DNA from: Larus michahellis
Taxonomy: Eukaryota; Chordata; Aves; Charadriiformes; Laridae
Reading direction: 5' to 3'
DNA length: 64,000 nt
Assembly (NCBI RefSeq): GCF_964199755.1
Contig: NC_133900.1
Span: 76,368,727 to 76,432,726 of the forward strand
Both the position numbers and the translations under genes were made by a program. Below are positions 39,201-52,261 of the stretch, piece after piece. Under the pieces are notes generated by a model that worked only from the letters and a program-made list of their open reading frames with translations, was not told the origin of the DNA and searched no databases. Each line of letters opens with the position of its first letter. Positions within the stretch are counted from its first letter, which is position 1.

Positions 39201-42200
39201 GAAAGCATTCACTGGCTCAGATGTAGCAACTTTTAAGATCTTAAATTTTGCGTCATTGAGTGGTGTTTCTTTGTGCAGTCTGTCTTCTCATATAATAAAG
39301 CCTACTCACAGATTTCCCAAAGCTTCTGTGCAAATCCACAATTTCTGGCAGCTCACGTTTATACCAGGATAATGTGGTGTCAGCGCAATAACGTTAGTAA
39401 CAGACCAATGGTTGCCTGAGCAAAGCTCTGTGGAAAGAGAAAAGTCACAGAAAAACTTCAAGTTTTCATATCAATTAGAGGAAACTAATTTACAGCAACA
39501 GCATATAAATACAGTCAGAGTTCACATTATAAGATGAGTATATAAGGGAAACAATGTGACGTGTTTGACAGGTGTCCTTCCTGGTCTTGGTGCTGTTCGG
39601 TATTTCTTGTTCTGTCTTACACAGCACTGATTAGTATTTGATGCTTTCAAAACCAGAGGATATCAAATGCTGTTGGCACATTCCCTCTTCATAACACTGG
39701 TAAGTGTAGCATTGAAAAATGCTGCCATTACAGGGCAGTAAAAGTGAGATTTACCATGAAGAATACCTCCGTTATACAGCTTTCAGCGGTAGTGCAAAAG
39801 GGCTTTCTGGAATTGTGTTGGTATGACCTCAGTCTTTGAAGAGACAGCTCGGATTTTGGGTATGCTTGTCACAGTACATACTGCAAACTGTTGACAAAAA
39901 GTTACACTTCTTTTTATTATTCCTTTGTTGAAGATGTGTATTTATCTTGCATTCTGTGTGTACCTTCATCTCAAGATGCATTTAGTAAATCATTTATGAA
40001 GCACTGGAGGTTTTTTGTCCCCACTTTTGAGTGGAACAAACTGCTGTATGTCAGCAGTACGGCTTGTGAGGACAAGAAGTAAAGCCCAACGTCTAGTTGA
40101 TATCGCAGTGCAAAGATGTGAGAAACAAAAAATACACCTTTACAGAAGATTCACCTCTTGACATCGGAATGGGCATCTCTGCTCTCCCAAAAACTCATTA
40201 AAACTTAAAAAAGTTGTTCTGAAGACCATCTGAAAAAACATCTGAAGAATGCTGGTTTCTGAAATACTATTTTAGTAGAAATATCACGCTCTGACACTGA
40301 TCGAGTAGAGAATCAGAGATTACCTAATGAATTACGTATGTCATTTCCTGCCGCACCTTAGTTTTACACGCCAGCTCTTCAAGTTGGGTATGCGATCGAC
40401 TGTTTAACTTTGAGAAAAATAAATAAGAAAACAAGAAGATTACACGATGTAAATTTAAAATGTACAAAAAGTTTGAACAACTTGGAATTTAATCAAATTT
40501 GGAATATTTCACCTTCATAACAAATAAAGCTAACACAAATAATTTTTTAGTATCTCAGACTCATAATGTGGTGATCTGGGGGGAGAGAGGCTTTTTTTTA
40601 AGCATTTCCTGATATTATCTGCCAAACTCTGTTAAATGATTTACTGAGTGGTTTCAGGGCTCAGTTATTGTACAGTTCTTCAGTGTTAATATATCACTCT
40701 TTCAACTGTAATGGAATTACCAAGAAAATTATTTCTCTTGATATTTTCTTGGAAGCAGTAATCGTTTTTTGTGTCTCATGATATTTGAATTCCATGATGA
40801 TTATTTAAATGTGTTTAATTGTTTGAAGATCTTTAATCGTTTCCACATAATTTCTTTGTTTGTCTTTCACAAGAACCTCTAATGTTACCAGTAGCTGTAC
40901 TGTTTCTCTATGTCATTCTTTGCTCTATTAATTATTTGGCTCTTCCTTGCCATGGGGGAATCACATTTTTCTTTCAAATTGCCAATTTTTAAAAATATGT
41001 AAAATAAATTTGGATCAGTTTGTTCAAACCTTTATTTATCCTTTCAAACCTGAACAAATAATTAAATAATTGCATGCCTTAAACTTGTCTTTTTTTCTAA
41101 CTACATCAGGTGGTCCTGTAGAAGATAATGCTTGTCCCACAAACCTTACCTTACTTTCCTGTCAAGTGATCTGCATGCACCGAGGCTATGGTAGGACTAA
41201 AATATGTCTGAAGGAGGAATGCGTCTAAAAGAACCAGTGGTTCTGTAACAGTTGATTCTGTTTCTGTGTTAAAGCTGGGAGATGAGTGGGAGCTCACATC
41301 CAGAAACTCTCTGCTATATAGTCGTGGAAGACAGAATGGGTCTTCTTCGAGCCCCACAGTCCCTGTCTCTGCCACGCAAGGCTGTGCTCCTGTGCTCTAC
41401 ATAGAGTTGGAGTTCAGCTTTTGAGCTTTAAATGCCCCAGAATGACAGTTTCCGTCAGTTTCCTTGAGAAACCCTCCCTTAGCAGAAGTCCAAACATGTG
41501 AGAAGCTTTTTCCTGTTTCTCAGACTAAGTATTATCTACCTTATTTTTATTGAATTCTTCTAGTTATTTTCCTGCCGACAATTCTAAACGGTATCTCTGC
41601 AAGCAGGTATGACCCTGCTAGTTGTTGCTTAGCCAGCTGCCTTCTGACAGCGTATTTTGATGTCCAAAACAGTCAAAGGAAAGAGCATATTGCATTAGTT
41701 ATTCTAGTTTTGCAAGTCATTTTCTGAAACAACTTTTGGTGAAAAATCTTTCAAAAGAGAAACTTTCTGTAAGGCATAAAAGTCAGCAATAAGAATTCGT
41801 ATTTTTAGTTTGTTGTAACTTCTCCAAAATGTCTACCCCGTTGTTGACTCAGAGAAGCTTTCAGAGTAGGAGAACTGGATCTCAGCCATCATACTTACAT
41901 AAGAAAATTTTTTTTAAAATAAGCAATTTGTTGATCTTCAGTCCTCTGACTGCCCAGATTATCCTCATGATAACCTTTGTAACCTTTGATTAAAACGTGC
42001 TACACAGAAGAAATTCTACCTGTTAATGAAGCTTAGTTTACTTGTGCTGGAAATTAAAAATGTGGCTGATAATTTTTCAAACCAGCGTAGTGAATTGTGG
42101 TACAGCACTGAGAAGGTTGATACACAACAGTAAACCAAAGCAGGACAAATAGAGAATAAATAAGAAATTTCGAAACTCAGATTAAGTTATGATACATGGT

Positions 42201-45200
42201 AGCTTTGTTAATTCATCAGAAAAGAATGTTATTCTTTTTGAACTTAATGAGCACATGAGTCTGTTTATCACATGCCTCTATAAATAAGTGTCTTTGCAGA
42301 TGTTTTCTCTTTGTTGAAAATACTTGTTTCTCCCCTCAGGGCATGCTGCACTATTAAATTATACTATGAATTTCCTTGCATATTACAGAGACGCTTAGAA
42401 CACTGTGGCAGGCATAGCACTGGCATAACTTTTTAATATCAGTTTCAAAAACTATTTACAGATTATTTCAGTAGTATAGCACAGATATATTTTATCTGGC
42501 AAAACTTCGTAATATAAATTTTAAGAACCATTTACACATTATGTCAGTAGTTCATTGATGCTGTGTAATCAAAAATGATTGGCTAATTTCATTGATGGTG
42601 ATATCTCTTTTAATACAATAAGTACCATGAATTTCACTGACAGTTAAATGGTCTGGGTCACGCAGGATAATTTTCTTACCCTAATTAAGTAATAATTATT
42701 TGTCCACCATATCCATACTTCCTATATCCGCAACCCCCCATTCCTTTCATAGTGTGGTTCATATTTACAATTACTGTCTAATTTCAAATGTCGTGTTGTC
42801 AGCGTTACCTCAACAAACCCATCTGTTAATGACTGGACAGTTTCTTCAACAGACAGAATAAATGCAATCGCAAAACTATTTCTGAAGAGACTTTATAAAA
42901 CTCCAAAGAGGGAAAGATGAATGAAAAATCAGGAATTACTATGTAGTTTAGGAAAAAATGAATTCTAAATAACAATATACTTGGATATGCTCCCATTTAT
43001 TTTATATTTCAACCCGAGAGAATTCATTATTAGTCTTTTACAGTGAAATACTGGGATTACTTGGAAATGTAACGGTAAAGAATAATCATAGCTTTCATTT
43101 GCATGCTCTGTTTAAATGTGGTACCAGATGACTTCTCAGCAGTGAAATTTTATTTTTTTAAGCTAAAGTGTTCAAGTCTGGGTCCGCTGACAGAGCTCAT
43201 ACCTGGAGAGTTAAATGCTACAAACCTAAAATGCCTTTGCTTTCCAGTCAAGGTTGGCCTGTACCGATGCTCACAAAGTTAAGCACTTGTCACATTCTTT
43301 AAATACAGCTGTCTTGACTGGGCATAAGAAACATTCAGCACAGTTTGCATTCACTGTTAATTACTTTGGGCTCTTTCTAAAGAAAAGTTCCTTGGCATAG
43401 TTTCTAAGACACATTTCCCTCATTAGAAGAACAGTGTAGGGAAATTAGGTGCAAAAACACAAGGGGTGATAAAGAGCTGTAAAATTAGCTTTATATTTTG
43501 TGATAATGTCTGTGAAATCCTTCTTCTGGTGATACAGAGTGGACATGATGTGAAAATGCATTTTTAAAGGAGCTGAGGCTATACAGAACCATAACAGAAG
43601 TCCTGACAGGGCAGAGTTCTAGCACTTCATTGTACAGTGGCCAAGCATATAGACACCTTTTGCAAAAGCGTGCAATGTCGTCACGTAACATTCAGTGCCA
43701 GTAGATGGCCTTAGCCTGAATCAGCCACCAACAGAAGAAAAGGAAGGAATGTTGGGTATGTGTTTAGTTGTGATAAGTTATTAGTGTTCATTCAACACTA
43801 GCATCCATCAGGCACTCCGAAGGAATGGAATGCAGTGGTTCTGCTGTGAGGATGTGTTTATGTTGGATTAGCCTGTGCTAATGCCGACTGTGATTTTCAC
43901 CATTTTAATCATGCCACCACAATATCCCTTGTGGCTGAGCCACTTTACAACCTTACTGCTGTGGGCTGTGACTCGAGCACTTCTCACATGTGGAAATGCT
44001 TTGCTTTCTGTGTATCTATAGTAACTAACTGCTGACATTTTCACTAAGTGCTGTGCATAGGCTGATGTATGACTGTTATTATTATCTGCTTTATAACTTA
44101 TGCCAGAAGGCAATGTAGTATGTAGTACCTAAATTAGCTTGAAATAAAACAGTTCATGATCTGAAGTCCTCCAGCTGTGGCAGCGAAGATACTTATGAAG
44201 TTTAATTGGCCCTACCAGAAATAACCTTTAGTATGTATAGAGAGACCCTTGGACATTATAATTTAACTTTCTTGATCTGAGTACAGATAAACTACAGTGG
44301 CTGAGTCGGCTATAATGCCCCCAGCTCCCATCGTTTCCTTGACTGGTAGACATGCGTTTTAGTTGGTGATACAGTAGTGGGTAGGTGAATTTGTATTTTC
44401 TTCAAAACATTGTTTCTGATAAAATGTCTCATCTTCTCACTGGTGTCTAGCTCTGCTGAAGTGTTTCTTTTCAACTCATAAACATTCCTTTGCACAAAGT
44501 GTAGTGGCAGTTCCACATGGTGAAGGATTACTCAATGACAGCGTCTGATCTTACCTTTGTGTGGAAGCCCAGAGGTTTTATGATTGGGAAATTCCATGTT
44601 GAACAGAGTTTCTTAATGATGAACCTAAAGAAATTAGTTTGAAAGCAAAGCTACAGGTAAAGAAATCATCTGGAAGCAAAATCATGACATGGTATTTCAT
44701 GGGGCAATTAGTGATATGGCAATCAATATTACTTTGTTGATAACTTTGCACCTTTTCAAGTGAAAGTAATTATGAAGAAAACCTGCCTCCCCATGTTTCT
44801 TGTCACCTCTCTGTCACCATTTTACAACATGTATTTTTCCATTATAGCCTATTTCTTAGTAGGTAACATGAGCATGGAGTAGCATGTTGCAGAGTACTCG
44901 GTGCATACATTAAGTTCCATCCTGTTTCTTCTAGCATGTGTTGTGTATGTAGAGAGCTGTCATGACCTAAAATGTGTTGTTGCCTTAGAAGCAGACAACG
45001 TGAGAAGACTCCTTGTATCCTGTGAATCTGAAGTCAAAGTGGAATTCACGTTACATCACTTTGTGAACGCTGTGGTTTTAAAACTGTGGTTGACAGCTTG
45101 TTCTGATATTGGCATTCCATAATAACATTAAATGAGTGTTTGAGAACAGGGCAGTATGTTCTCTGCCATGCTGAAAGTGAAAAATGTGGCTCCAGATAAC

Positions 45201-46654
45201 TGGAAGTTCCTGCCAGACTACACAGTTTGTATTAATTTATCCAACCCTTATGTTGATACTTTGCTGCAATGGTCCTTTGCTCTGCTCTGCCCTTTGTAGA
45301 GATGTTTAACAAAGATTTGTCCTTGCAAGAGAAAGTAAGTAGGCTAAACACAGTCGTCCTGATTTATTGCTGTAACATCAAGGCACTGTAAAATCTCCAA
45401 ACAAAGCAGACGGGAGAGGAATCTACGGCTTTCCTAATCCATTTATATCATTTTCAGCTTTTCAGCTCCATTTTAATGTAGGAAGAGAGCACCTCGTCCA
45501 CTTGTACATACAGTCTCTTACCTTTCCCATGCACATCACTTTTGAAGTGTCAGGATTCCTTCACATCTCTAAATATATTAATTATGAAATCCCATTTGAC
45601 TGGTTGAAATTAACCTCCTCCAGAATGTCCACAAGTAATGATGGTTGTTGGCTGATTTTTTTCATCATTGTTGATAAAACAGCAAATGATGAATGATCAG
45701 ACAAGTATTGCAATATTCGGCAGTAATTATTTGTTTACTTAAATTATAAGTGATAAAGTAGGGTATGGGCTTATCATACATTAGCTGCGCTGCTATAAAG
45801 ACCGCCTGTCCTGGTAAGTCTCAGTTTGTAACACCTTACTGGGTGCAAAATTCCTTAAATTCTCGTCAATATGGGGTAAGAGCTGCATAACATGTAACAG
45901 CTGGCCTTTTATAAATTCATATTCTAGATTACACAGTGATAACGTTTTGGAGTTAAATATCACGCGTTTGTCTGGGTTTTTTCAGTCTTGCCAAAACCCA
46001 CAGTATCAAAGTCATAGTTCTCAAACGCTTGGAAAAGAAGTTGGGTGTGATTTTAAACCCTGCTGCCTTGCTGACAAGGCATAAGCATAAAGCAAAGAGA
46101 CAAGGTAATACCAATCAGCAAATTAGCAGCTCCTGGCTCCTCCCAAGTTTCAGCTGTGTTCCTACCAGACCTGTGAAGCAAGCTGTAAGAATTATCTTCC
46201 TCTAGGCGCTAGGCAGCAGTTTCCAAGTCAGCTTGCTCCACAATGCCTGCAGAAACTTGGTGGAAACAGCAGATTTTATCTTGCCTGGGGATTGCAGTCT
46301 GCTGCCTAAAAAGATGGTGGTGACAGTCTGTTCCCTATTAAAAATGCAGTAGTACAGTGTACAACTTACATAATCATCCACTATGAGGACTGTAATAGAA
46401 CTCTCCAAAGCATGTCCTTACCAATCGCCTCTCCACATAAGCAACGACAATAGCCCTGGGGTTTATCTGAATACATCTGAAGAACAAATGCTGCTTTTAG
46501 GATATCCTTGGCTCATCAATTTTGCTTATTCATTCACGTCCGTACCTCAAATATGCAGGTTGAAAAGTCTTTATTGTGGCAACCGATCCCTTTGTACTAG
46601 AGCCTGCATTGCCTTGCACTTGCAAAAAACTGTTTCTAGTCTTATTGGATATCA
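36231..46654. other. Intergenic DNA, 10.4 kb without a recognised element
   Basis: This is uniformly AT-rich sequence. A 178-codon ATG-initiated open frame at 36919-37455 is the longest outside LONRF1 in this half, but it has no domain I recognise. A run open for about 80 codons at 38118-38363 begins at GTG, not ATG. No LTR, CR1 or RNA gene was recognised. Confidence 0.55.
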
Positions 46655-48050
46655 AGAGAATCACAGAAACATTTCATTTGGAAGGGAACTCTTGAGATCA
46701 TCTAGAACAACCCCCATGCTCAGGCAGGGCCAGCTAGAACTGGTTACCCATGGCCATCAGATTTTGAGTATCTCCACAGATGGAGATTCCACAGCTTCTC
46801 TGGGCAACCTGTGACAGTGTTTTACTGCCTTCACAGTAAAAAAGTGTCATCTTGTGTTGAGATTGACTCTTCAGTGTTTTAATTTGTGCCCATTGCCTCT
46901 TGACCTATTGCTGAGCACTACTGGAAAGTCTGGTTCCCTCATCCTTGTTCCCTCCCATCAGGTATTTGTACCCATTGATGAAGTCCCCTCTGAGCCTTCT
47001 CTTCTCCAGGCTGAAGAGTCCCAGCTCTCTCAGCCTCTCCTCATATGATAGATGCTCCAGTCCCTTAATCAACTTTGTGCTGGACTCACTCCATTAAGTC
47101 CATGTCTCTGTTGTACTGGGGAGTCCAGACCTGGCCATGCAGTGTTCAGGTGTGGCCTCACCAGTGCTGAGTACAGGGGAAGGGTCACCTCCTTTGACCT
47201 GTGGGCAATACTCTTCATAGTACAGCCCAGAATGGCTTTGGCCTTCTTTGCTGTGAAGGTGCATTGCTGGGTCATGGTCAGCTTGTTGTCCACCAGGACC
47301 CCAAGGGCCTTCTCTGCAGAGCTGCTTTCCAGCAAGTGGGCCCCCAGTGTGTATGGTGCCTGAGTTTATTCCTCTTCAAAGTCCTCTTCAGGAGTTTGCA
47401 TTTCCCCTTAATAAACTTAATGAGGTTCCTCTTCACCCAGTTCTCTACCTTACCAAGGTCCCACTGAATGGTAGCACAACCATGTGGTGTTTCAGCCATT
47501 CCTCCCAGTTTTGTATCATCTGTGAACTTGCTGAGGTGCACTATGTCACATCATCCAGGTCATTAATGAAGCTGTTAAACAGTATTAGCCCCAGTAATGA
47601 CCCCTGGGTTACACCACTTGTGATATCCCTCCAATTGGACTTTGTGCTGCTGATCACCACCCTCCAAGCCTGGCTATTCAGTCAATTTTCAGTCTATCTC
47701 ACTGTGTAATTATCTAGCCTTTAATTTGTCAGCTTGTTTATGAGGATGTTACAGAGTCAGCCTTACTAAAGTTGAGGTAAACAGCATCAGCTCTCCCCTC
47801 ATCCAACAGGCTAGTCATCTCGTTGTAGAAGGCTATCAGATTGGTAAAGGCATGATTTCCCCTTTGCAAACCCATGCCGTCTGCACACAATCACCTTCTT
47901 TCCCTCATGTGTTTGGAGATGGTTTGCAGGATGATTTTCTCCATCACCTTCCCATGGATAGAAATTTTGCTATGTTGTTTGGCTGTGGTTGCACAGGTTA
48001 GGTAATAGATTTTAGAAACTCCTAAATTCTGAAATCTTTAGGTCCTGGAT
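46655..48050 (-). mobile_element. Long CR1 LINE fragment with reverse-transcriptase remnants
   Basis: About 1.4 kb of CR1 is oriented to the left. From its 3' end near 46660 it runs through the 3'UTR into ORF2. On the minus strand 47335-47069 reads KALGVLVDNKLTMTQQC and LPLYSALVRPHLN, and about 47541-47400 reads KFTDDTKLGG followed by NWVKRNLIKFIKGKCKLL. Both are typical of the end of CR1 reverse transcriptase. Further right the nucleotide sequence still matches CR1 up to about 48050. Frameshifts and stops break the frame, so it is dead. Confidence 0.93.
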
Positions 48051-50482
48051 TTTTCAAAATGTCTGTGAATTATCTCATGGAGATTAAACTGAACTTTATC
48101 TTGCAGCCAGTGAATGGGAGGAGGTGTGGAAGAGGAGTTAGTAGAAATCCTGTAGAGCACTGAAGACTGTAAGGCTTGGAGGGACTGAGGGGAGAGTTTG
48201 GAATGTGTGGACAAAACATTGTGCTTGCAATGAATGCAAGACTGCCTGGTTTTCCTGTTTTCATAGTCTTCTCCTGTTAGAGCAATGCTACATCACAATT
48301 GACTTGATTTTAAAAAAAGGATTGGGTAGATTGCATAAAACGTTGTCCCTCAAAATTATTTACTTCTATTTTGGATTTTCAAGATTGTGGATAGACCAAC
48401 AGGAATGCGTGAGGCCAGTTCTCTTCAGTTAGATATCACCTCACCAGGAGCGGATCTGGAGGTCATACTGGTGGTTTTCTGTGGGCAGGTGAGACGTTGC
48501 CTACCAAGCTAATCATGACAGAGTAAGGGAGAGAGAAACTGGAAATCTGTCTGAAGATGCCTCAAAGCAATTAATATTCTGATAGCTAATTTTCATTTGC
48601 TTGCTAACTAAGGAGGACAAACTCATTCCTGCTACTCAGACAGTGTTGTTTTTCTCTTTAGTCTTTCCATCAAATGTCAGTCTTCCTTCTCTTTTTAGAT
48701 GTGGCAAAATCAGACAAGAATCTAGGTGGAAAGGCAGCCAGGCAAAATGAAAATACGAGGCTTTATAAATAATTCTGATTTGTTTTATTGTTTTTATCTA
48801 CTGAATATACTCAGAGAAGTTGTGTGATTGGATGTGGCATATGTAAAATCAAAGGTCTAAGAGAAAAATTGAAGACTGGCAAAAGCTTTTTGCTCTTGTG
48901 ATCGAAGAGTAGAAAAAAATGAGCTTCATTATCAGCACCTCATTATCAACAGTGTTGAAAGCTTGATTACTGCAGCAATTAAAAAAAATAATTATGAAAA
49001 TTAGCTGTGCTAGCCAAATCGCTAGAAAATAAATTTTTACTTCTTATCGTGGCCTGTCTGAGTCCATGCTAGTAAGAATTCAAAAAGAGCAAAAACATCA
49101 AACCTCCTAATTCTTTTTTACTTTTTTTGGTATTTAGGTTCCTCCTTGCAGTTTAGAATTTGGTCAGTGAACTGACCCATGTATTTTCAAAACTGGTTCT
49201 GAAATTTCTTTATCCTATTCTGATCATTATTTCTGTCCTGGCTTTTTTGGCTCAGTATTCCATCTAGTCTTACCTTTTAATATTATTTTTTTTTGTAAGC
49301 ATTTGTCTGTACTATGAAAATAATATAAGTAATGAATATATCATGTTTTCCTTTTCTGTTGCACCTCTGGCAGGGTGTCCGCGGTGACAGAGGTGGAGAA
49401 TTTATCATCCACGATGAGCTTCTTTTGAGACAAATAAACAACTGAGAGCTGAAAGCTCATCTGTTATCAAAATAGTTTATCTCATGTTATGAGTCACTTA
49501 GGATTTTGAATATGGAAAAGTGACTGGTAGTTCAAGGTCAATCCCTATATGAAATGCAGTGCCTGCCAGAAAACGCCTGAAACAGGCAAGTCTGGTTTAA
49601 CTGCTTTTTCTATTTGTGCTCAGTGCTGCTCTGTGTTGAAGAGTGTTGTTAAGGCATACACTACTACACACTCTCCAGCTAGAAAATATACGAAGTTTGT
49701 AGTGTGAGGAATCTACTGAAATTGCACTGATGGATTCTTTCATTTTGTTCTAATAAATTCAGAACTGGTATAAAGTGCAGGCATTGCTTGATGTTTCTGA
49801 AAGCCTGGCTATCTTTGATTCAATACAGTCCTGAATCTTACAATTTGCTGTTGTGACTGCTACCGTGCTTGAATATCCTTAATTTAATTTACCTCTTAAG
49901 AAACTTAGTCTGTCTGTTTCCTGTGGATAGCTTCTGTTTTCATTCTAGCGGTAGAAGAAAGAAAAGAAAGAATTGTGGTGTTCTGATGACAGGACAAAAG
50001 GTGTTGCTTTAATTCTTCCTCTATTGTCCACAGACCTAAGGGTAATTTTGGAAATCTCCTCCTGGTTTAAGAGTTAGTCCACTGATTCTCCAATTTTGAT
50101 TCTTTAATATCCAGGTAAAGCACAGTATATATGGATCTCTTGGGATATAATGTTCTCTCCCAACGGTAGAATGTCCAGATTTGTAATTTCAAACTTAATG
50201 GATACAGTCAGCAGTTTCATTGTGTGATTTAGCTTGGAAGAATTGGTGCTTTTATTTTCCTGTGGAAAGATTCTGATCTCACAGTTCTACAATCAATTTT
50301 GTTTTGGCATCTAGTTCCTATTTTCCCAAGAGATGTAGTTAGTTCTTGCTCATCACGCCTCATGGCTGAAGGAAAATGCAATGTACATTTTGAGACTTGT
50401 TCCTGAAAAGCAGCTTCTGTGGGGTGCTTACACAAGCAGACTGCAGCATACCCTATTTTTAAAAAGTATTTCTGGTATGGCG
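48051..50482. other. Intergenic DNA
   Basis: AT-rich sequence between the CR1 fragment and LTR copy 2. No gene or repeat was recognised; short T-runs lie near 49120 and 49290. Confidence 0.6.
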
Positions 50483-51138
50483 TGTCTTATGGTTTGAGAA
50501 ACCCACAACAATTTGTCATTTAGACAATTATTCTATCACCCAATAACCCCTCCACCACCCAGGAAGGGGGATCTGGGAAAAAAACAAAGAAACCCTGAGG
50601 GTTGAAATATAAATAGATTTAATAAAATAAGACTAGATAATTAACATTAATAACACTAAAGAACCAGTATTGATCCCAATACCAATATAAAATATCCAAG
50701 GATTATACTCAGCCCATTTCATCAGCAGGAAGCCCTGCACTCCCAGCAGGGGACAGCAAATGTGGGACACTGGGAGCGCTGTGGCTTCGGGAGGAAGGGA
50801 ATGGCTCAGGGCTCCAGCACCGGGGCAAGGAGTTCTCTGGACTGCAGCCATTGAGGGAGAGAGAGAGAGAATTACGCAGCAAACTTTCTAATTGATACTG
50901 AATGTGACGTTCATGGTATGAAATAATCCTGTTGGCAGCTTGGGTCAAGTGCCTGGGTTTCGCATCTCCTCATCCCCACACCTGGCAAGTCTCAAAAACA
51001 TTGAGAACTTGAAACCCACATGGCCTAGCTGGATATGAAGTAAATATTTTCACAAATTGAGACACTAGTGTCTTCTAAAAGTGCAGTTTTCCCAAGTGTT
51101 AGATGAGAAACTAGTCCTGCGTTGCTCAAACCAGGACA
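50483..51138 (-). mobile_element. Solo LTR, family A, copy 2
   Basis: This unit is homologous over its full length to the LTRs at 34834 and 56994. On the minus strand it starts TGTCCTGGTTTGAGCAAC and ends with CTCAAACCATAAGACA. It has a 2-bp insertion and other changes at the left end. The (GA)n stretch and the ATTTTATATTGGTATTGGG block are kept. Flanks read TGGCG on the left and GGGTG on the right, so no clear target-site duplication survives. Confidence 0.85.
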
Positions 51139-51258
51139 GGGTGTCATTTGCTGGACAAAACCATTAGCTGTCACTGTTTGTAATAGTATTGGGATTTTGC
51201 TCTTCTATTTCTTTTCTTCATTCCATGTTACAGTCTCCTTTCTGGATCCCTTTGTGTT

Positions 51259-51850
51259 TGTACTGGTTTAGGGAGTGTCACGTTTTGTTTGGGATGGGGT
51301 TGACTTTCTCACTAGCAGCTGGTGTAGTGCCGTGTTTTGGGTTTGGGATGGGAACACTGTTGGCAGCGCCCTGATGGTTTTGGTTGTTGCTGAGCAGTCA
51401 AGGCCTGTTTTGCTCCTCACACCGCCCCACCAGCCAGTGGGCTGGGGGTGCACAAGAAGTTGGGAGGAGACACAGCTGTGACAGCTGACCCCAGCTGACC
51501 AAAGGGATATTCCATGCCATGTGACATCATGCTCAGTGTATAAAGCTGGGGGAAGATGAAGGAAGGGGGCGACGTTCGGACTCATGGCATTTGTCTTCCC
51601 AAGTAACTGTTATGTGTGATGGAGCCCTGCTGTCCTGGCGATGGCTGAACACCTGCCTGCCCATGGGAAGCAGTGAATCAATTCCTTGTTTTACTTTGCT
51701 TGTGTGTGCGCTTTTGCTTTACTTATTAAACTGTCTTTATCTCAACCCACGAGTTGTCTCACTTGTACTCTTCTGATTCTGATTCTCTGATCCTGCCATG
51801 GGGGGAGTGAGTGAGCAGCTGTGTGTCCTAGTTGCTGACTGGGGTTAAAC
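51259..51850 (+). mobile_element. Endogenous retrovirus LTR, family B, plus orientation
   Basis: It begins TGTACTGGTTTAGGG. It contains a TATAAA at 51539-51544 and an ATTAAA at 51725-51730 inside TTATTAAACTGTCTTTATCT. It closes with GTTGCTGACTGGGGTTAAAC, the avian LTR 3' end lacking its last few bases. The order promoter, signal and end is complete, so it is a nearly full LTR. It abuts another LTR in the opposite orientation. Confidence 0.8.
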
Positions 51851-52261
51851 AGTCCTTTTTGGAGATAAAGACAGTTTAATAGAACAATAATGGAAAAAGA
51901 AAATAACAATAATAATAATAATAATAACAATGGTATAAGAATATACAAGACACAATTCACTCTCACCACCCTGTGAATAGGTTGCCCATCCTGAGCCAAG
52001 ATCACTGATCTCACCCCGGCCAACCTCCGTTATATCGAGCATGACGTCCATGGTGCAGAATATTCCATTGTCCATTCAATTGTTCTGTCTGTGCTCCTTC
52101 TTGGCTTCTATGGGAAGCTGAAAAAAAGACCTTGACTAGTATAAACATCACCTAGCAACAACTAAACCAATATGCATTATTGACAATCCTTTCATACCAA
52201 ATCTGAAAACGCAGCAACCACTAGAAAGACAAACAACTCTATCTTAGCTGAAACCAGGACA
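51851..52261 (-). mobile_element. Endogenous retrovirus LTR, family B relative, minus orientation
   Basis: Read on the minus strand it starts TGTCCTGGTTTCAGCTAAGA at 52261, the usual beginning of many avian LTRs. It runs through an (AAT)n-type repeat and ends with CTATTAAACTGTCTTTATCTC close to the junction at about 51851. The 3' end after the ATTAAA is short or truncated. It lies tail to tail with the plus-strand LTR. Confidence 0.8.
51897..51932. repeat. (AAT)n microsatellite inside the LTR
   Basis: AACAATAATAATAATAAT and onward: about ten trinucleotide units with two AAC variants, inside the minus-strand LTR. Confidence 0.85.

Noticed and set aside
44901-45122. Short open frame that looks like a signal peptide followed by a Cys-containing peptide
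   Set aside because: The first codon is GTG, not ATG, and no exon structure or homology supports it.
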